From: Permianibacter aggregans
GTDB lineage: Bacteria > Pseudomonadota > Gammaproteobacteria > Enterobacterales > Permianibacteraceae
DNA length: 64,000 bases
Direction: 5' to 3'
Assembly (NCBI RefSeq): GCF_009756665.1
Contig: NZ_CP037953.1
Coordinates: 620,001-684,000 of the forward strand
The stretch's first letter is position 1. Each line of letters starts with the position of its first letter. The notes beneath the pieces are model-generated. The model ran no database searches. It was not told the DNA's origin and worked only from the letters and a program-made list of their open reading frames with translations. The position numbers and the translations under genes are program-made. Shown one piece after another: positions 55,466-64,000 of this stretch.

Positions 55466-57468
55466 ACGCCGCCGACAAATCGGGTTCGAACACCACGTTC
55501 GATGAAGTAAAAAAAGCCGAGCAGCAATGGCTGCAGCAACGGCGTCAGGCCGCCCAAATCGATCCGCAGCAAGCGAAAATTGGTTTGGCGGTATCCGGCG
55601 GCGGCATTCGTTCGGCCTGCTTTCATCTCGGTATATTGCAAGGCTTGATTGCCCGCGACAGCATGAAGCAGGTCGATTATTTTTCCTCGGTTTCCGGCGG
55701 CGGTTACATCGCCAGTTGCTGGCAATGGCTCAGTCAACAAAGCCGGCCAGGTTTGCGTGATCCGTTTGCCGAACCACAGGAAACCGGCCACACGGTGCTC
55801 GACTGGTTGCGTGCCCACGGCAAATACCTGATCGATGGCCATCGCGTTACCGGCTTTACCTTGGGCGCGTCTATTCTGGCTGGCGCGTTATTCAATTTGC
55901 TGGTGATTTTGCCATCACTGCTGTTGTTGTTCTGGTTGATGAGTCTGCCGCTGTTTCCGCTCGACTGGCCGCACTGGCTGAGCTTACCTGGCGCGGCGAC
56001 CTTGAAAGCGCACAGCGGCTTTCTGATGCTGTTTGCCATTAGCGGCCTGTCGCTGGTGTTGTACCTGTTACTGGTGCCGTTGATGGCGCTGTGGCGCGAT
56101 CAGCGCCATGGCTTGTCGGTGCATCGGGCATTTCGACAACGCATGCTGATGGGGCGCTTGTTGAGCATTTCGCTGCTGAGTTTTTTCATTGCCTTGATCC
56201 CAGTGCTGGCTCGTCTCGAAGACACCATCGCCACGTTTATTGGCAAGGAAACCTGGCAAAGCGTATTGCCACATATCAATTATCTGCTGCCAATGCTGGC
56301 CGGCGCGTTCACCGCGACACGCCGCTCATTGTCGCCACAGACCGCCTACATCGGCATCACACTGTTGGTGTTTGGCCTGTGTGCGTTTGCCTACCATGTT
56401 GTCGCGCACACCGCGTTCATTGATGAGCCGTACTATTGGGCATGGTTCGGTCTTTCACTGATTTTGCTGGCAGTGGCACATATCAATATCGTCTCGATGC
56501 ACTCGTATTATCTGCATCAATTGCGCCGGGCATTTTTTCCATTTACCACGTCGATAAAACCCCGTGATCCGGACCTGCCTTTGCGTGAGTTCCGGGCCGA
56601 ACAAGGCGCGGCCTATCCACTGGTGAACACCACCGTCAACACCCGCAACAGCAACGATCGTTTGCAAAGCGAACGTTGCGGCGCCAGCTTCACACTGAGC
56701 CCGCTTTACTGCGGCGCGCCGCAAACCGGTTACCTGGAAACGGTGCAATTCAATGGCGGCAACACCACACTCGGTCAGGCGATGACCACATCAGGTGCTG
56801 CAGTCGATCCGGACAGTCGTTTTACCAGCAATCGCGCCATCAGTTTTCTGATGACACTGCTCAATGCTCGGCTCGGTTGTTGGGTGCGCCACCGTCCCGG
56901 TCATCGGCATATTCCTTATGCGGTGATTGTCCGCGAGTTGTTAGCTGTTGGCTTGCGGGAGCGCTCATCGTTATTGCATTTATCCGATGGTGGTCATTTC
57001 GAGAATCTCGGCGTATACGAATTGATACGACGCCGCTGTCCTTGCATTCTGGTGGGCGATGCCGGCGCCGATCCGGATTTGCAATTCAGCGATCTGGGCA
57101 ATCTGATTCAATTGGCAGCGGCCGACTTTTCCACTGAGATCAATCTGTGCGTAGAGGCTCTAAAGCATTCGCCAGAATCACGCGGGCCATGCTTTGCTGT
57201 TGGTGAAATTCGCTATCCAGATGGTAGTAGCGGCATGCTGGTTTATGTCAAATCGCTGCTGCCGGAAAATGCCACAGCCGACTTGACGGCGTTCGCGGCC
57301 AGCGACCCGGCCTTCCCGAATGACAGCACAGCCGATCAGTTTTTTGGCGAACAGCACTTCGACGCTTACCGGCGCTTGGGGCAGCAATGCCTGCAACAAG
57401 TGTTCGACCGCTATCAGGCAACAAATTTGGCAGAGCTATTTGAGAAAGCCAAGCCAGCAACAAATTGA
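55462..57468 (+). CDS. Membrane patatin-like phospholipase
   Basis: 668 residues starting inside the end of the RoxA-like gene (ATGA). A patatin domain is split by membrane helices. The N-terminal part has GLAVSGGGIRSA and the nucleophile Ser78 in SSVSGGGY (the first Gly of G-x-S-x-G is Ser). Four to six hydrophobic helices follow (about 130-350). The later DGGHFENLGVYEL carries the catalytic Asp at about 510. It would hydrolyse lipid acyl esters at the inner membrane. Coupling to a haem protein suggests joint action on oxidised or polyisoprenoid lipids; this is inference. Confidence 0.86.
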   Translation: MNAADKSGSNTTFDEVKKAEQQWLQQRRQAAQIDPQQAKIGLAVSGGGIRSACFHLGILQGLIARDSMKQVDYFSSVSGGGYIASCWQWLSQQSRPGLRDPFAEPQETGHTVLDWLRAHGKYLIDGHRVTGFTLGASILAGALFNLLVILPSLLLLFWLMSLPLFPLDWPHWLSLPGAATLKAHSGFLMLFAISGLSLVLYLLLVPLMALWRDQRHGLSVHRAFRQRMLMGRLLSISLLSFFIALIPVLARLEDTIATFIGKETWQSVLPHINYLLPMLAGAFTATRRSLSPQTAYIGITLLVFGLCAFAYHVVAHTAFIDEPYYWAWFGLSLILLAVAHINIVSMHSYYLHQLRRAFFPFTTSIKPRDPDLPLREFRAEQGAAYPLVNTTVNTRNSNDRLQSERCGASFTLSPLYCGAPQTGYLETVQFNGGNTTLGQAMTTSGAAVDPDSRFTSNRAISFLMTLLNARLGCWVRHRPGHRHIPYAVIVRELLAVGLRERSSLLHLSDGGHFENLGVYELIRRRCPCILVGDAGADPDLQFSDLGNLIQLAAADFSTEINLCVEALKHSPESRGPCFAVGEIRYPDGSSGMLVYVKSLLPENATADLTAFAASDPAFPNDSTADQFFGEQHFDAYRRLGQQCLQQVFDRYQATNLAELFEKAKPATN

Positions 57469-57474
57469 AATGGC

Positions 57475-58194
57475 TTAGTCGGAAACCAAGCGGTCTCGGC
57501 CGCTTTGCTTGGCCTTGTACATGGCCTTGTCGGCACGCTCCATCAACGCCGGCAATGTGTCGTTTTCGCGCAACATGGTCAGCCCGATGCTGATCGTGAT
57601 GTGCAGCGTATCGCCGCTATCGATGGTGAATTGATGAGCGCGTATAGCGCCAAGCAGGCGCTGCATGGCTTTTTCCGCATCCTGCTGATCGATGGTCGGC
57701 ATCAGAATGAAAAACTCCTCGCCACCGATTCGGGCCAGCACATCCAAACCGCGAATATCTTGGCTGATGCAGCTGACCAAACCTCGTAACACCACGTCAC
57801 CAGTAGCGTGACCGTACGTGTCGTTGACACGTTTAAAGTGATCAATATCAAGACAGGCCAGGGCGAAGCGCTGTTGATTACGGTGAAAGCGGGCCAACTC
57901 TTCGGTTAGGCGTGCTTCGAAATAGCGGCGATTGAATGCGCCAGTCAACGGGTCGCGAATGGCCAGCGCCCAGGAGCTGGCTTCATGATTGCCAACATAA
58001 AATCCGAACGCCGAGAACACGAGCATAGTGCCGAACAGCATATAGCTGTAGAGCCCGGCATTGTGCACATAGCTGACAAAGGGTGGCACACCAGATGCCC
58101 ACTCCAGCAGCAACCAGCCCAACGGCGCGCCGACTGAAGCCAGCGCCCCCTGTGCCATACGCTTGCGAGCATGCGAAGACCAGACCAATCGCAT
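57475..58194 (-). CDS. GGDEF-domain diguanylate cyclase
   Basis: 239 residues from the ATG at 58194 (a GTG nine bases upstream is also possible). Two hydrophobic helices (about 20-65) precede a GGDEF domain with DPLTGAFNRRYF and active-site IGGEEF, so it should be active. A short membrane-bound cyclase without a known sensor domain. It ends convergently 6 bp from the patatin gene, and its promoter is shared with the divergent cytochrome b gene. Confidence 0.88.
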   Translation of the reverse strand: MRLVWSSHARKRMAQGALASVGAPLGWLLLEWASGVPPFVSYVHNAGLYSYMLFGTMLVFSAFGFYVGNHEASSWALAIRDPLTGAFNRRYFEARLTEELARFHRNQQRFALACLDIDHFKRVNDTYGHATGDVVLRGLVSCISQDIRGLDVLARIGGEEFFILMPTIDQQDAEKAMQRLLGAIRAHQFTIDSGDTLHITISIGLTMLRENDTLPALMERADKAMYKAKQSGRDRLVSD

Positions 58195-58298
58195 AACGGT
58201 CACTCTCTTTTATGCGGTATTTTGAATATAACAGCTTTCCCGACCAGTACTGCTGAACCCGCGCAAGATTCCGTTCTCAGTAATGACCTCGCCCTCGT

Positions 58299-58312
58299 TT
58301 GATAGAGATCAA
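58299..58312. promoter_or_regulatory. Perfect FNR/ANR box
   Basis: TTGAT-AGAG-ATCAA matches all ten defined positions of the FNR consensus. It is 62 bases upstream of the cytochrome b561 start. A TAATGA near 58340 could be the -10, putting the box near the position of a class II activator site. Confidence 0.8.
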
Positions 58313-58374
58313 TCCGCCACCTGGCCGGCGTCATCACAGTAATGACGACCAGCAATCCACCGTGGAGCTTGCCG

Positions 58375-58923
58375 ATGACCAGCAAACTCCCTTCTCGCTA
58401 CCCAATGCTCAGCATCGGTCTGCATTGGCTGATGTTGCTATTGATCGCGGCTGCCTATTGCTTCATCGAGTTGCGCGAATGGTTCCCAAAAGGCTCCGAT
58501 ACCCGTTCACTGTTCAAGTCCTTGCATTACATGATGGGGCTTTCAGTATTGTTCCTGGTCGGTTTGCGTATCCTGTTGAGGCTGCTGATACGAGTACCGG
58601 CAATCGAACCGTTGCCCTCCTATTGGAATCGCCTTGCCAGTGCCGGTGTGCATGTGTTGCTTTATGCGTTCATGATCGCGATGCCAATGCTTGGCTGGCT
58701 GCTACTGAGCAGCGAAGGTGAATCCATTCGGTATTTCGGCCTGCCGTTGCCCGCACTGCTCAATGAAAACGCGCAACGGGCCGAGCAAATCGAAGAGATT
58801 CATGAGGCACTCGGCGAGTTTGGTTATTTCCTGATTGGCGCCCACGCGCTGGCGGCCTTGCTACATCACTACTGGTTCAAGGACAACACCCTGAAACGGA
58901 TGCTGCCCTGGCCATTGAAATAA
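58375..58923 (+). CDS. Cytochrome b561 family protein
   Basis: 182 residues from the ATG at 58375 with GGAG eight bases upstream. Four membrane helices carry haem-ligand histidines (GLHWLMLLL, LHYMMGLSVLF, GVHVLLYAF, GAHALAALLHHYWF). It belongs to the bacterial cytochrome b561/nickel-dependent hydrogenase b group and shuttles electrons in the inner membrane. A perfect FNR-type box upstream suggests low-oxygen induction. Confidence 0.9.
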   Translation: MTSKLPSRYPMLSIGLHWLMLLLIAAAYCFIELREWFPKGSDTRSLFKSLHYMMGLSVLFLVGLRILLRLLIRVPAIEPLPSYWNRLASAGVHVLLYAFMIAMPMLGWLLLSSEGESIRYFGLPLPALLNENAQRAEQIEEIHEALGEFGYFLIGAHALAALLHHYWFKDNTLKRMLPWPLK

Positions 58924-58942
58924 TTGACAGTCCTGGCAGTCG

Positions 58943-60445
58943 TTACACCGTTGGCACTACCTGCTCCAACGCCATAGATTGGCGACGGATCGGTTGAACC
59001 TGCCAGTAGGTTACGCTGCGCCACAACCACTCCATCGGTCCGTAGCGGAAGAACTGCAGCCATAACCACGAGAACACGCACTGGCCGACCAGTATCGCAG
59101 CGACAATCATCATCTGTTCAAGCCGCGACAACTGATCGTAAAGACCAAAACCTTGCCCGTAGAAGACAAAACTCAAGATCACCGACTGCATCAGGTAATT
59201 GGTCAATGCCATACGCCCCATCGGGATCAACCAGCCCAACCAACGCTGCCAGCGCACACTGTGAGCCAGTAACACAAAGAAGCCGAGGTAACCTGCCGCC
59301 ATCGTCGTTTGCCCAAGCATATGCAATGAGGTTGCCGCTTTACCCAGTATCGATACATGCTGGCTAGCTGGATGGTAGAGCACGACAATAGCGATGGCAT
59401 TCAGCATCAGACCAATACCCAGTCCCAGCCAAGCCATCGACTTGAACAGCACGCGATGTTGTTCTGCTCGCTGAATGATGCCACTGGCGATCAACCAATA
59501 GCCAAACAGAAATATCGGCAGCAAATCAATTAACACCATCAACGGCTCGAACGGCATTTCCTCAGCAATTTGCTGAACACGAAAAGCGGTCGCGGACCAG
59601 AACTCAGACTGAGTCAGCGCATGAATTTCTGCCTGACTATCTTTTTCGCGCTCCGCTTTGACCTCCGCACGCGCTTTCGCCAGATGTTGCAGTCGTTGCT
59701 GATCGGATAGCTGATCCACATCGACCGACTCATCGCTCTGCGTTTCCGCCGTCAGATCAACGCCGGCGGCTTTCGCATCGACCAGCATCTGATCGGCGAC
59801 GACTTCAACCTGTAAGCGCTCTTGCCATTCCTTTTTCATTTCAGCGCTGTCATGCGTCAACGCAAAAATGCTACCGATAATGAGCATCAATACAAAGGGC
59901 AGGCTCATCAACGTCAAGCTCAGTTTTAATGTCGCTTCCGGCTTCTTCAAACCTGGCCAGCGTGGTCGATGCATCAACCAAACCCAGCCGAGCATATAGA
60001 AACCACCAATCGCGTAAGCGCGCAAAATATCGCCGGTCCATAGCAATGTGGCATGCAAGACACCGAACGCAAACAGCATCAGCATGCGCCGGCTGAACAT
60101 CGCATTGAACGGCAGGGACTTGTCCGACGCCCGAATCAGCATGACCGCGAAGCCCATGCCAAACAGCAGTGAAAAAAGCTTGTAAAACTTGCCCTCAACA
60201 AAAACCGCGACCAGCCAGGCAACGGAAAAATCCGAACCGGTTAGGCCCCTCTCAACCAAACCCAACTCGCTCATTGGCCGGCTAAACCATTCAATATTGG
60301 CCAGCAGAATGCCAATCAAGGCAAAGCCGCGCAGCACATCCAGCAGGGCAATACGCTGGTTGCCAGCCAAGGGCTGTAAGCGTTCACCGCTGGCTGAGCT
60401 CAGCTCGGTACTGGGGATGGGGGGAGAAGTTGTCGCTTGCATCAT
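58943..60445 (-). CDS. DUF418 family membrane protein
   Basis: 500 residues with about ten membrane helices. The N-terminal LDVLRGFALIGILLANIEWF is the DUF418/HGSNAT-like start, and the C-terminal part carries the conserved GRMALTNYLMQS with a later WLRYFRYGPMEWLWR-type end (FFRYGPMEWLWRSVTY). A long charged loop (about 210-275) lies in the middle. The function is unknown; an acyltransferase-like role has been suggested for related folds. AAGGA precedes the ATG. Confidence 0.88.
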   Translation of the reverse strand: MMQATTSPPIPSTELSSASGERLQPLAGNQRIALLDVLRGFALIGILLANIEWFSRPMSELGLVERGLTGSDFSVAWLVAVFVEGKFYKLFSLLFGMGFAVMLIRASDKSLPFNAMFSRRMLMLFAFGVLHATLLWTGDILRAYAIGGFYMLGWVWLMHRPRWPGLKKPEATLKLSLTLMSLPFVLMLIIGSIFALTHDSAEMKKEWQERLQVEVVADQMLVDAKAAGVDLTAETQSDESVDVDQLSDQQRLQHLAKARAEVKAEREKDSQAEIHALTQSEFWSATAFRVQQIAEEMPFEPLMVLIDLLPIFLFGYWLIASGIIQRAEQHRVLFKSMAWLGLGIGLMLNAIAIVVLYHPASQHVSILGKAATSLHMLGQTTMAAGYLGFFVLLAHSVRWQRWLGWLIPMGRMALTNYLMQSVILSFVFYGQGFGLYDQLSRLEQMMIVAAILVGQCVFSWLWLQFFRYGPMEWLWRSVTYWQVQPIRRQSMALEQVVPTV

Positions 60446-60816
60446 GCGTCCTTATTAGAAGTTAGTGGGCCGACTCTAGACAGGCACTAATGTCCGAAAT
60501 AGCCCGCAAGCGTTAACAAATGTTTCTTTGCTTAAAGGGAGTGATACCAGATCAGCGCTCAACGGGCTTGCTACTCGCAAGGTGTTGGCAGCTGACGAAT
60601 CAACAACTTGCAGGCCGTACGCTGCCTCGCTAGGTAAATGATTCGAGCCAATTTGGTGCACCAAACCAAGCGCCCTGCTGACACAACTTGACAGATCCCA
60701 ATCCTGGTCCACGCTTATTTCACGGTGCATTCATAACCAAAAAGAAACGAGCAGCTCTTGGTGCAAAGCTTGTTTGTACCAGCTTGCAGTCCTGGGACTA
60801 CTCGAGGGCTAAAAAC
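60446..60816. other. Divergent region between DUF418 and chemoreceptor genes
   Basis: 371 bp. Open frames here are in-phase extensions or antisense frames without ribosome sites. No promoter boxes, operators or repeats stand out. Confidence 0.45.
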
Positions 60817-62433
60817 ATGCTGATCAGAACCCGTCTGGTTGCCAATGCCGGCATCGCTATTGTTGCCTTTGTATTCCTGATTGTTTTCGCCCAGTACAAC
60901 CTGTTCGTCACCGAACGCACGGTGACCACCATCTACGATGACCGGGTGATACCGCTCGGGCAGTTAAAGAAAATCGCCGACGCTTATGCTGTGAACATTA
61001 TCGATGCGGTCAATAAGGCCAATGGCGGTTCGATGTCGCGCACAGAGGCGCTGAACGAAATCGGCAAGGCGCGCAAAATCATTGACCGTGAATGGCAGGC
61101 CTATGTCGCCACCAAACTGACCAGCGAAGAGACTCGACTGGTCGACAAAGCGCGAAACCAGTTCAAAGAGGCTAACCGAGCGATTGCCGACGTGGAAAAT
61201 TATCTACGTAGCGCCAGCGATCCGATCAGCGGCCAGCTCAATCAACACGACGGGGCGCTGTACGCGCAAATTGACCCGATCTCCACGACCATTGCCGACT
61301 TGATTCAATTACAACTTGATGTCGCTAAAACCGCGCGCGACGAAGTGCATGCCAGCTACCTGGCCACGACCACCATTTTCTGGCTGGTCGGTTTACTGCT
61401 GATTGCCGTGCTGGTATTCAGCAGTTGGAAAACCCATCGTGCCATCGCCACACCGTTGGAGCGCTTTCAACGCGGCATGTCACGGGTACAAAGCCATCTC
61501 GACCTCAGTACTCGCATCGATATCAATAGCAACGATGAACTCGGCCAATTGGCCGCCGCGTTCAATGACATGCTCGGTCATTTCCGCGAGGTGGTGAAGA
61601 ATGTGTTGGAGTCAGCCGCGGAAAGCTCTCGTATCGCCAGTAACGTTGCGATGGCCACGAGTCATGTCCGCAAATCCAGTAATTTGCAGCACCAGGAAAC
61701 CGAGCAGATCGCGACTGCCAGCACCGAAATGAGCGCGACGATCTCGGAAATCGCCCGCAACGCTACCGCCGCCAGCGATGCCGCCAACCTGGCCAACGAC
61801 GCCACGCAAAATGGCAATCGGCAAGTAACTAATGTTGTTGACGCGATACGCACACTCTCAGAAAACATTGAGCAAACCGCCACCGTCATCAATCAACTTG
61901 ACGCTTACAGTGCCGAGATCGGCAAGGTGTTGGATGTCATCCGCAGCATTGCCGAGCAAACCAATTTACTGGCACTGAACGCCGCTATTGAAGCCGCTCG
62001 TGCAGGTGAGCAAGGGCGTGGTTTTGCGGTCGTCGCCGATGAGGTGCGCAACCTCGCCCAGCGCACTCAGGAGAGCACCAAGGAAATCACGCTAATCATT
62101 GAAAACCTGCAGCAAGGTTCACAAAGCGCCGTACAAAACATGATGAACAGCAGCAAGCAAACCCAGAGCACCGGCGAGCAGGCCGAGCGCGCTTACCAAA
62201 GCCTGGATAAGATTCGCGAAGCCAACCAAACCATTCTCGACATGACGATGCAAATCGCCACGGCCACCGAGGAGCAAGCGACGGTCGCTGAATCGATTTC
62301 GCATAACGTCGTCAAACTGCGTGACTTGTCGATGGATTCGGCGCAACTGATTCAGGATGCCGGAGAAGCCAGCACCTCTTTGTCGGCCGTTGCGGAAGAA
62401 TTGAATCAAACGGCGCATAAATTCAACGTGTGA
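60817..62433 (+). CDS. Methyl-accepting chemotaxis protein
   Basis: 538 residues from the ATG at 60817 with GAGGG upstream. A membrane helix at about 10-31, a periplasmic four-helix bundle of 4HB_MCP type (about 32-190), a second helix (about 192-215), a HAMP domain, and a long cytoplasmic coiled coil. The signalling tip [20 protein letters not shown] is followed by [15 protein letters not shown]. It reports ligands to CheA/CheW; the ligand is unknown. No C-terminal CheR-tethering pentapeptide is seen. Confidence 0.94.
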   Translation: MLIRTRLVANAGIAIVAFVFLIVFAQYNLFVTERTVTTIYDDRVIPLGQLKKIADAYAVNIIDAVNKANGGSMSRTEALNEIGKARKIIDREWQAYVATKLTSEETRLVDKARNQFKEANRAIADVENYLRSASDPISGQLNQHDGALYAQIDPISTTIADLIQLQLDVAKTARDEVHASYLATTTIFWLVGLLLIAVLVFSSWKTHRAIATPLERFQRGMSRVQSHLDLSTRIDINSNDELGQLAAAFNDMLGHFREVVKNVLESAAESSRIASNVAMATSHVRKSSNLQHQETEQIATASTEMSATISEIARNATAASDAANLANDATQNGNRQVTNVVDAIRTLSENIEQTATVINQLDAYSAEIGKVLDVIRSIAEQTNLLALNAAIEAARAGEQGRGFAVVADEVRNLAQRTQESTKEITLIIENLQQGSQSAVQNMMNSSKQTQSTGEQAERAYQSLDKIREANQTILDMTMQIATATEEQATVAESISHNVVKLRDLSMDSAQLIQDAGEASTSLSAVAEELNQTAHKFNV

Positions 62434-62499
62434 TGCGCCCTAATTCTGGTTGGTGATTCACGACGGCAATGCTATGGTCCTGTCTGAAGCGACAGGAGC

Positions 62500-63789
62500 A
62501 TGCCGGTGACCGTCAACATCCAATTACCTGATCTCAGTACGCCAACGGCTGATATGGCAACGTTGGCCGATGAATATCGCAAACAACGGCAAAATACACT
62601 GGCACTGTGCGCGCCGTTACAGGCCGAAGATTACGGACTGCAGACAGCGGTCTTCGCCAGCCCGCCACGCCGGCACCTCGGTCACACCACCTGGTTTTTG
62701 AAACCTTTATTCTGCGTGAGTTTGTCGCTGACTATCAGCCGGTGCATCTGCTTTATCACACGCTGTTCAATTCCTATTACCAGGGAGTTGGCGATCCGTT
62801 TCCGCGCGCAATGCGAGGCGCGCTGTCGCGACCGACCAATGCCGAAGTGCTGGCGTATCGTGATCAGGTTGACGAATCACTGCTGAAGTTTCTGGCCTCA
62901 CATTCCTAGCGCGATGTCGCCAAGACAAAAACTATTCGCCAACGTCTGGTGCTTGGCTTGCAACATGAACAACAACATCAGGAATTGCTGCTCTCCGATC
63001 TGCTTTATCACTTCGCGCAAAATCCCTTGTATCCGGCCTATCTTGAATCGTCGATGCCCGTTGTAGGAGAAGCCGATGCGCAGAGTTGGCATGTATATCA
63101 GGGCGGGTTGTTCGAGCTTGGTCACGAGCAAAGCAGTGAACGTTTTGCGTTCGACAACGAAAGTCCGCGTCACCCGGTTTTCCTGGCCCCCCATCGATTG
63201 GCTCGGCGACTGGTCAGCACTGACGAATTTCGGCAGTTCATTGATGATGGAGGCTACCAGCAGGCAAAACTCTGGCTCGCTGATGGCTGGCAATGGCGCC
63301 AGCAGCAGGCGATTGATGCCCCGCTATATTGGCGCCGCGACGCAACTGGCGGCTGGCAGGAGTTCACGCTCTACGGCTTGCATCCACTGAGTGCTGATGC
63401 CGCAGTGGCGCACATCAGTTATTACGAAGCCGACGCGTTTGCCCGTTGGGCAGGAAAACGCCTGCCTACCGAAGCCGAATGGGAGCACGCTGCCGCACAA
63501 TCATCCTTGTCAGAACACGCAGAAGTGCTGCGGGCGCAGTGCAAAATAGATGCGGATTTTTTCGGCCAGCTCTGGCAATGGACCAGCTCTTCCTACACGC
63601 CCTACCCTGGTTTTCAGCCAGCGAGCGGCGCGGTTGGCGAATACAACGGCAAATTCATGTGCAATAATGGTGTGGCGCGGCAGCGCGTGCGTTACGCCCT
63701 ATGCCCACGAACGCTTGAGTTATCGCAACTTCTTTTATCCATCCGATCGCTGGCCATTCAGCGGCATTCGTCTAGCCGACAACGATTAA
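62500..63789 (+). pseudogene. Broken egtB-like gene (ergothioneine/selenoneine synthase family)
   Basis: Three reading frames together spell an EgtB-type protein: an N-terminal DinB-like domain with HLGHTTWF, the iron-binding HEQQHQE motif and an FGE-sulphatase-like C-terminus ([40 protein letters not shown]). The first break is a one-base loss in a T run at 62695-62699. The second is an in-frame TAG at 62907-62909. The third is a shift near 63660 (likely loss of two bases). Three lesions make a sequencing error unlikely as the sole cause, though the T-run change alone could be one. The start may be the ATG at 62500 or the GTG at 62506. The family makes the sulphoxide-forming step of ergothioneine synthesis; SenA-type selenoneine synthases look alike. 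Confidence 0.85.
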
Positions 63790-63885
63790 CTGCAATGCTC
63801 AATGGCCCGGCTTCAACACCATGTCTTGTGCAAGCAACAGCCTAACTCAATTCAACACACGCGTATCGGAGTATGCAATTCACTA
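63790..63885. other. Short spacer between the broken egtB and the IS
   Basis: Nothing coding is seen. No egtD follows before the insertion element. Confidence 0.5.
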
Positions 63886-64000
63886 GAAGCCATCTCAAAA
63901 ATAATTCCGAAGTAAAATGACCGTGCAGCCGAGTTGAACGAAGCCTAGAAAGTTATCAGCATGATATTCGTAGCGTACAACCAATCGTCGGAAGTTGTGT
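63886..64000. mobile_element. IS5-type insertion sequence, left end
   Basis: Starts with GAAGCCATCTCAAAAAT, identical over 17 bases to the left terminal repeat of the MITE at 29514. The transposase stop codon lies within this repeat. The rest of the element is beyond the window. Confidence 0.85.
63895..64000 (-). CDS. IS5-family transposase, C-terminal fragment at window edge
   Basis: Reading leftwards the last residues are [20 protein letters not shown], then [11 protein letters not shown] and a stop codon. This is the characteristic C-terminus of IS5-type DDE transposases, with the final part of the catalytic domain. The gene continues beyond the right edge of the window. Confidence 0.85.
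   Translation of the reverse strand, partial: HNFRRLVVRYEYHADNFLGFVQLGCTVILLRNYF

Overview
The window looks like a chromosome segment of a free-living gammaproteobacterium. Support comes from lineage-typical genes (an rnd-ycgL-transglycosylase-FAH-ycgN block, a TIGR03503-like von Willebrand protein, a TorF-like porin), TonB-dependent transport, and many periplasmic cytochromes. The species cannot be fixed from the sequence. No rRNA, CRISPR or prophage was seen. There is one tRNA (Asp), one MITE-like element, one IS fragment at the right edge, and one clear pseudogene.

Region by region. (1) 1-9654 is an envelope redox locus. Two leftward haem-c genes (the first runs off the left edge) diverge from a rightward series: an HzsA-like di-haem lipoprotein, two overlapping outer-membrane beta-barrel genes, a TlpA-like thioredoxin, a DUF4266 mini-lipoprotein with a Gly-Cys tail, and a DUF3570 protein. 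An FNR-like box sits in the divergent promoter. (2) 9844-24726 is mostly housekeeping: tRNA-Asp, a vWA/coiled-coil membrane pair, a porin, the rnd operon, fadD, a two-receiver protein, hydrolases, a ComFB-like protein, a transglutaminase-like protein and a gamma carbonic anhydrase. (3) 24757-35507 holds an ATP-grasp protein, an ALDH7-type dehydrogenase, a solute-binding protein, an Hpt-HD-GYP protein, a 209-bp MITE, a GNAT-nitrilase fusion, dinB, and glnK-amtB behind a readable NtrC/sigma-54 promoter. (4) 35560-39425 pairs an unusual chalcone-isomerase-like/TonB fusion with a TonB-dependent receptor.

(5) 40666-46838 is a four-gene leftward operon: nitrilase-type amidase, oversized Orn/Lys/Arg decarboxylase, ATP-grasp ligase and C45 acyltransferase/peptidase. 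It is preceded by a 0.4-kb leader with a possible short peptide and hairpin. The chemistry suggests a polyamine-derived amide or peptide-like product, but no product is known. (6) 47245-51057 holds a Sua5-type tRNA-modification gene, a sugar-transfer type ATP-grasp protein, and a leucine-dehydrogenase-like gene with a structured leader. (7) 51156-62433 holds a 7TMR-DISM diguanylate cyclase, a RoxA-like di-haem protein translationally coupled to a membrane patatin, a second GGDEF protein, a cytochrome b561 gene with a perfect FNR box, a DUF418 protein and a chemoreceptor. (8) 62500-63789 is an egtB-like gene broken by two frameshifts and a stop codon. It lies about 100 bp from an IS5-type insertion sequence whose terminal repeat matches the MITE.

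Starts were chosen by ribosome-binding-site spacing where the longest reading frame was implausible. Functional names rest on recognised motifs and layout, not on database searches.
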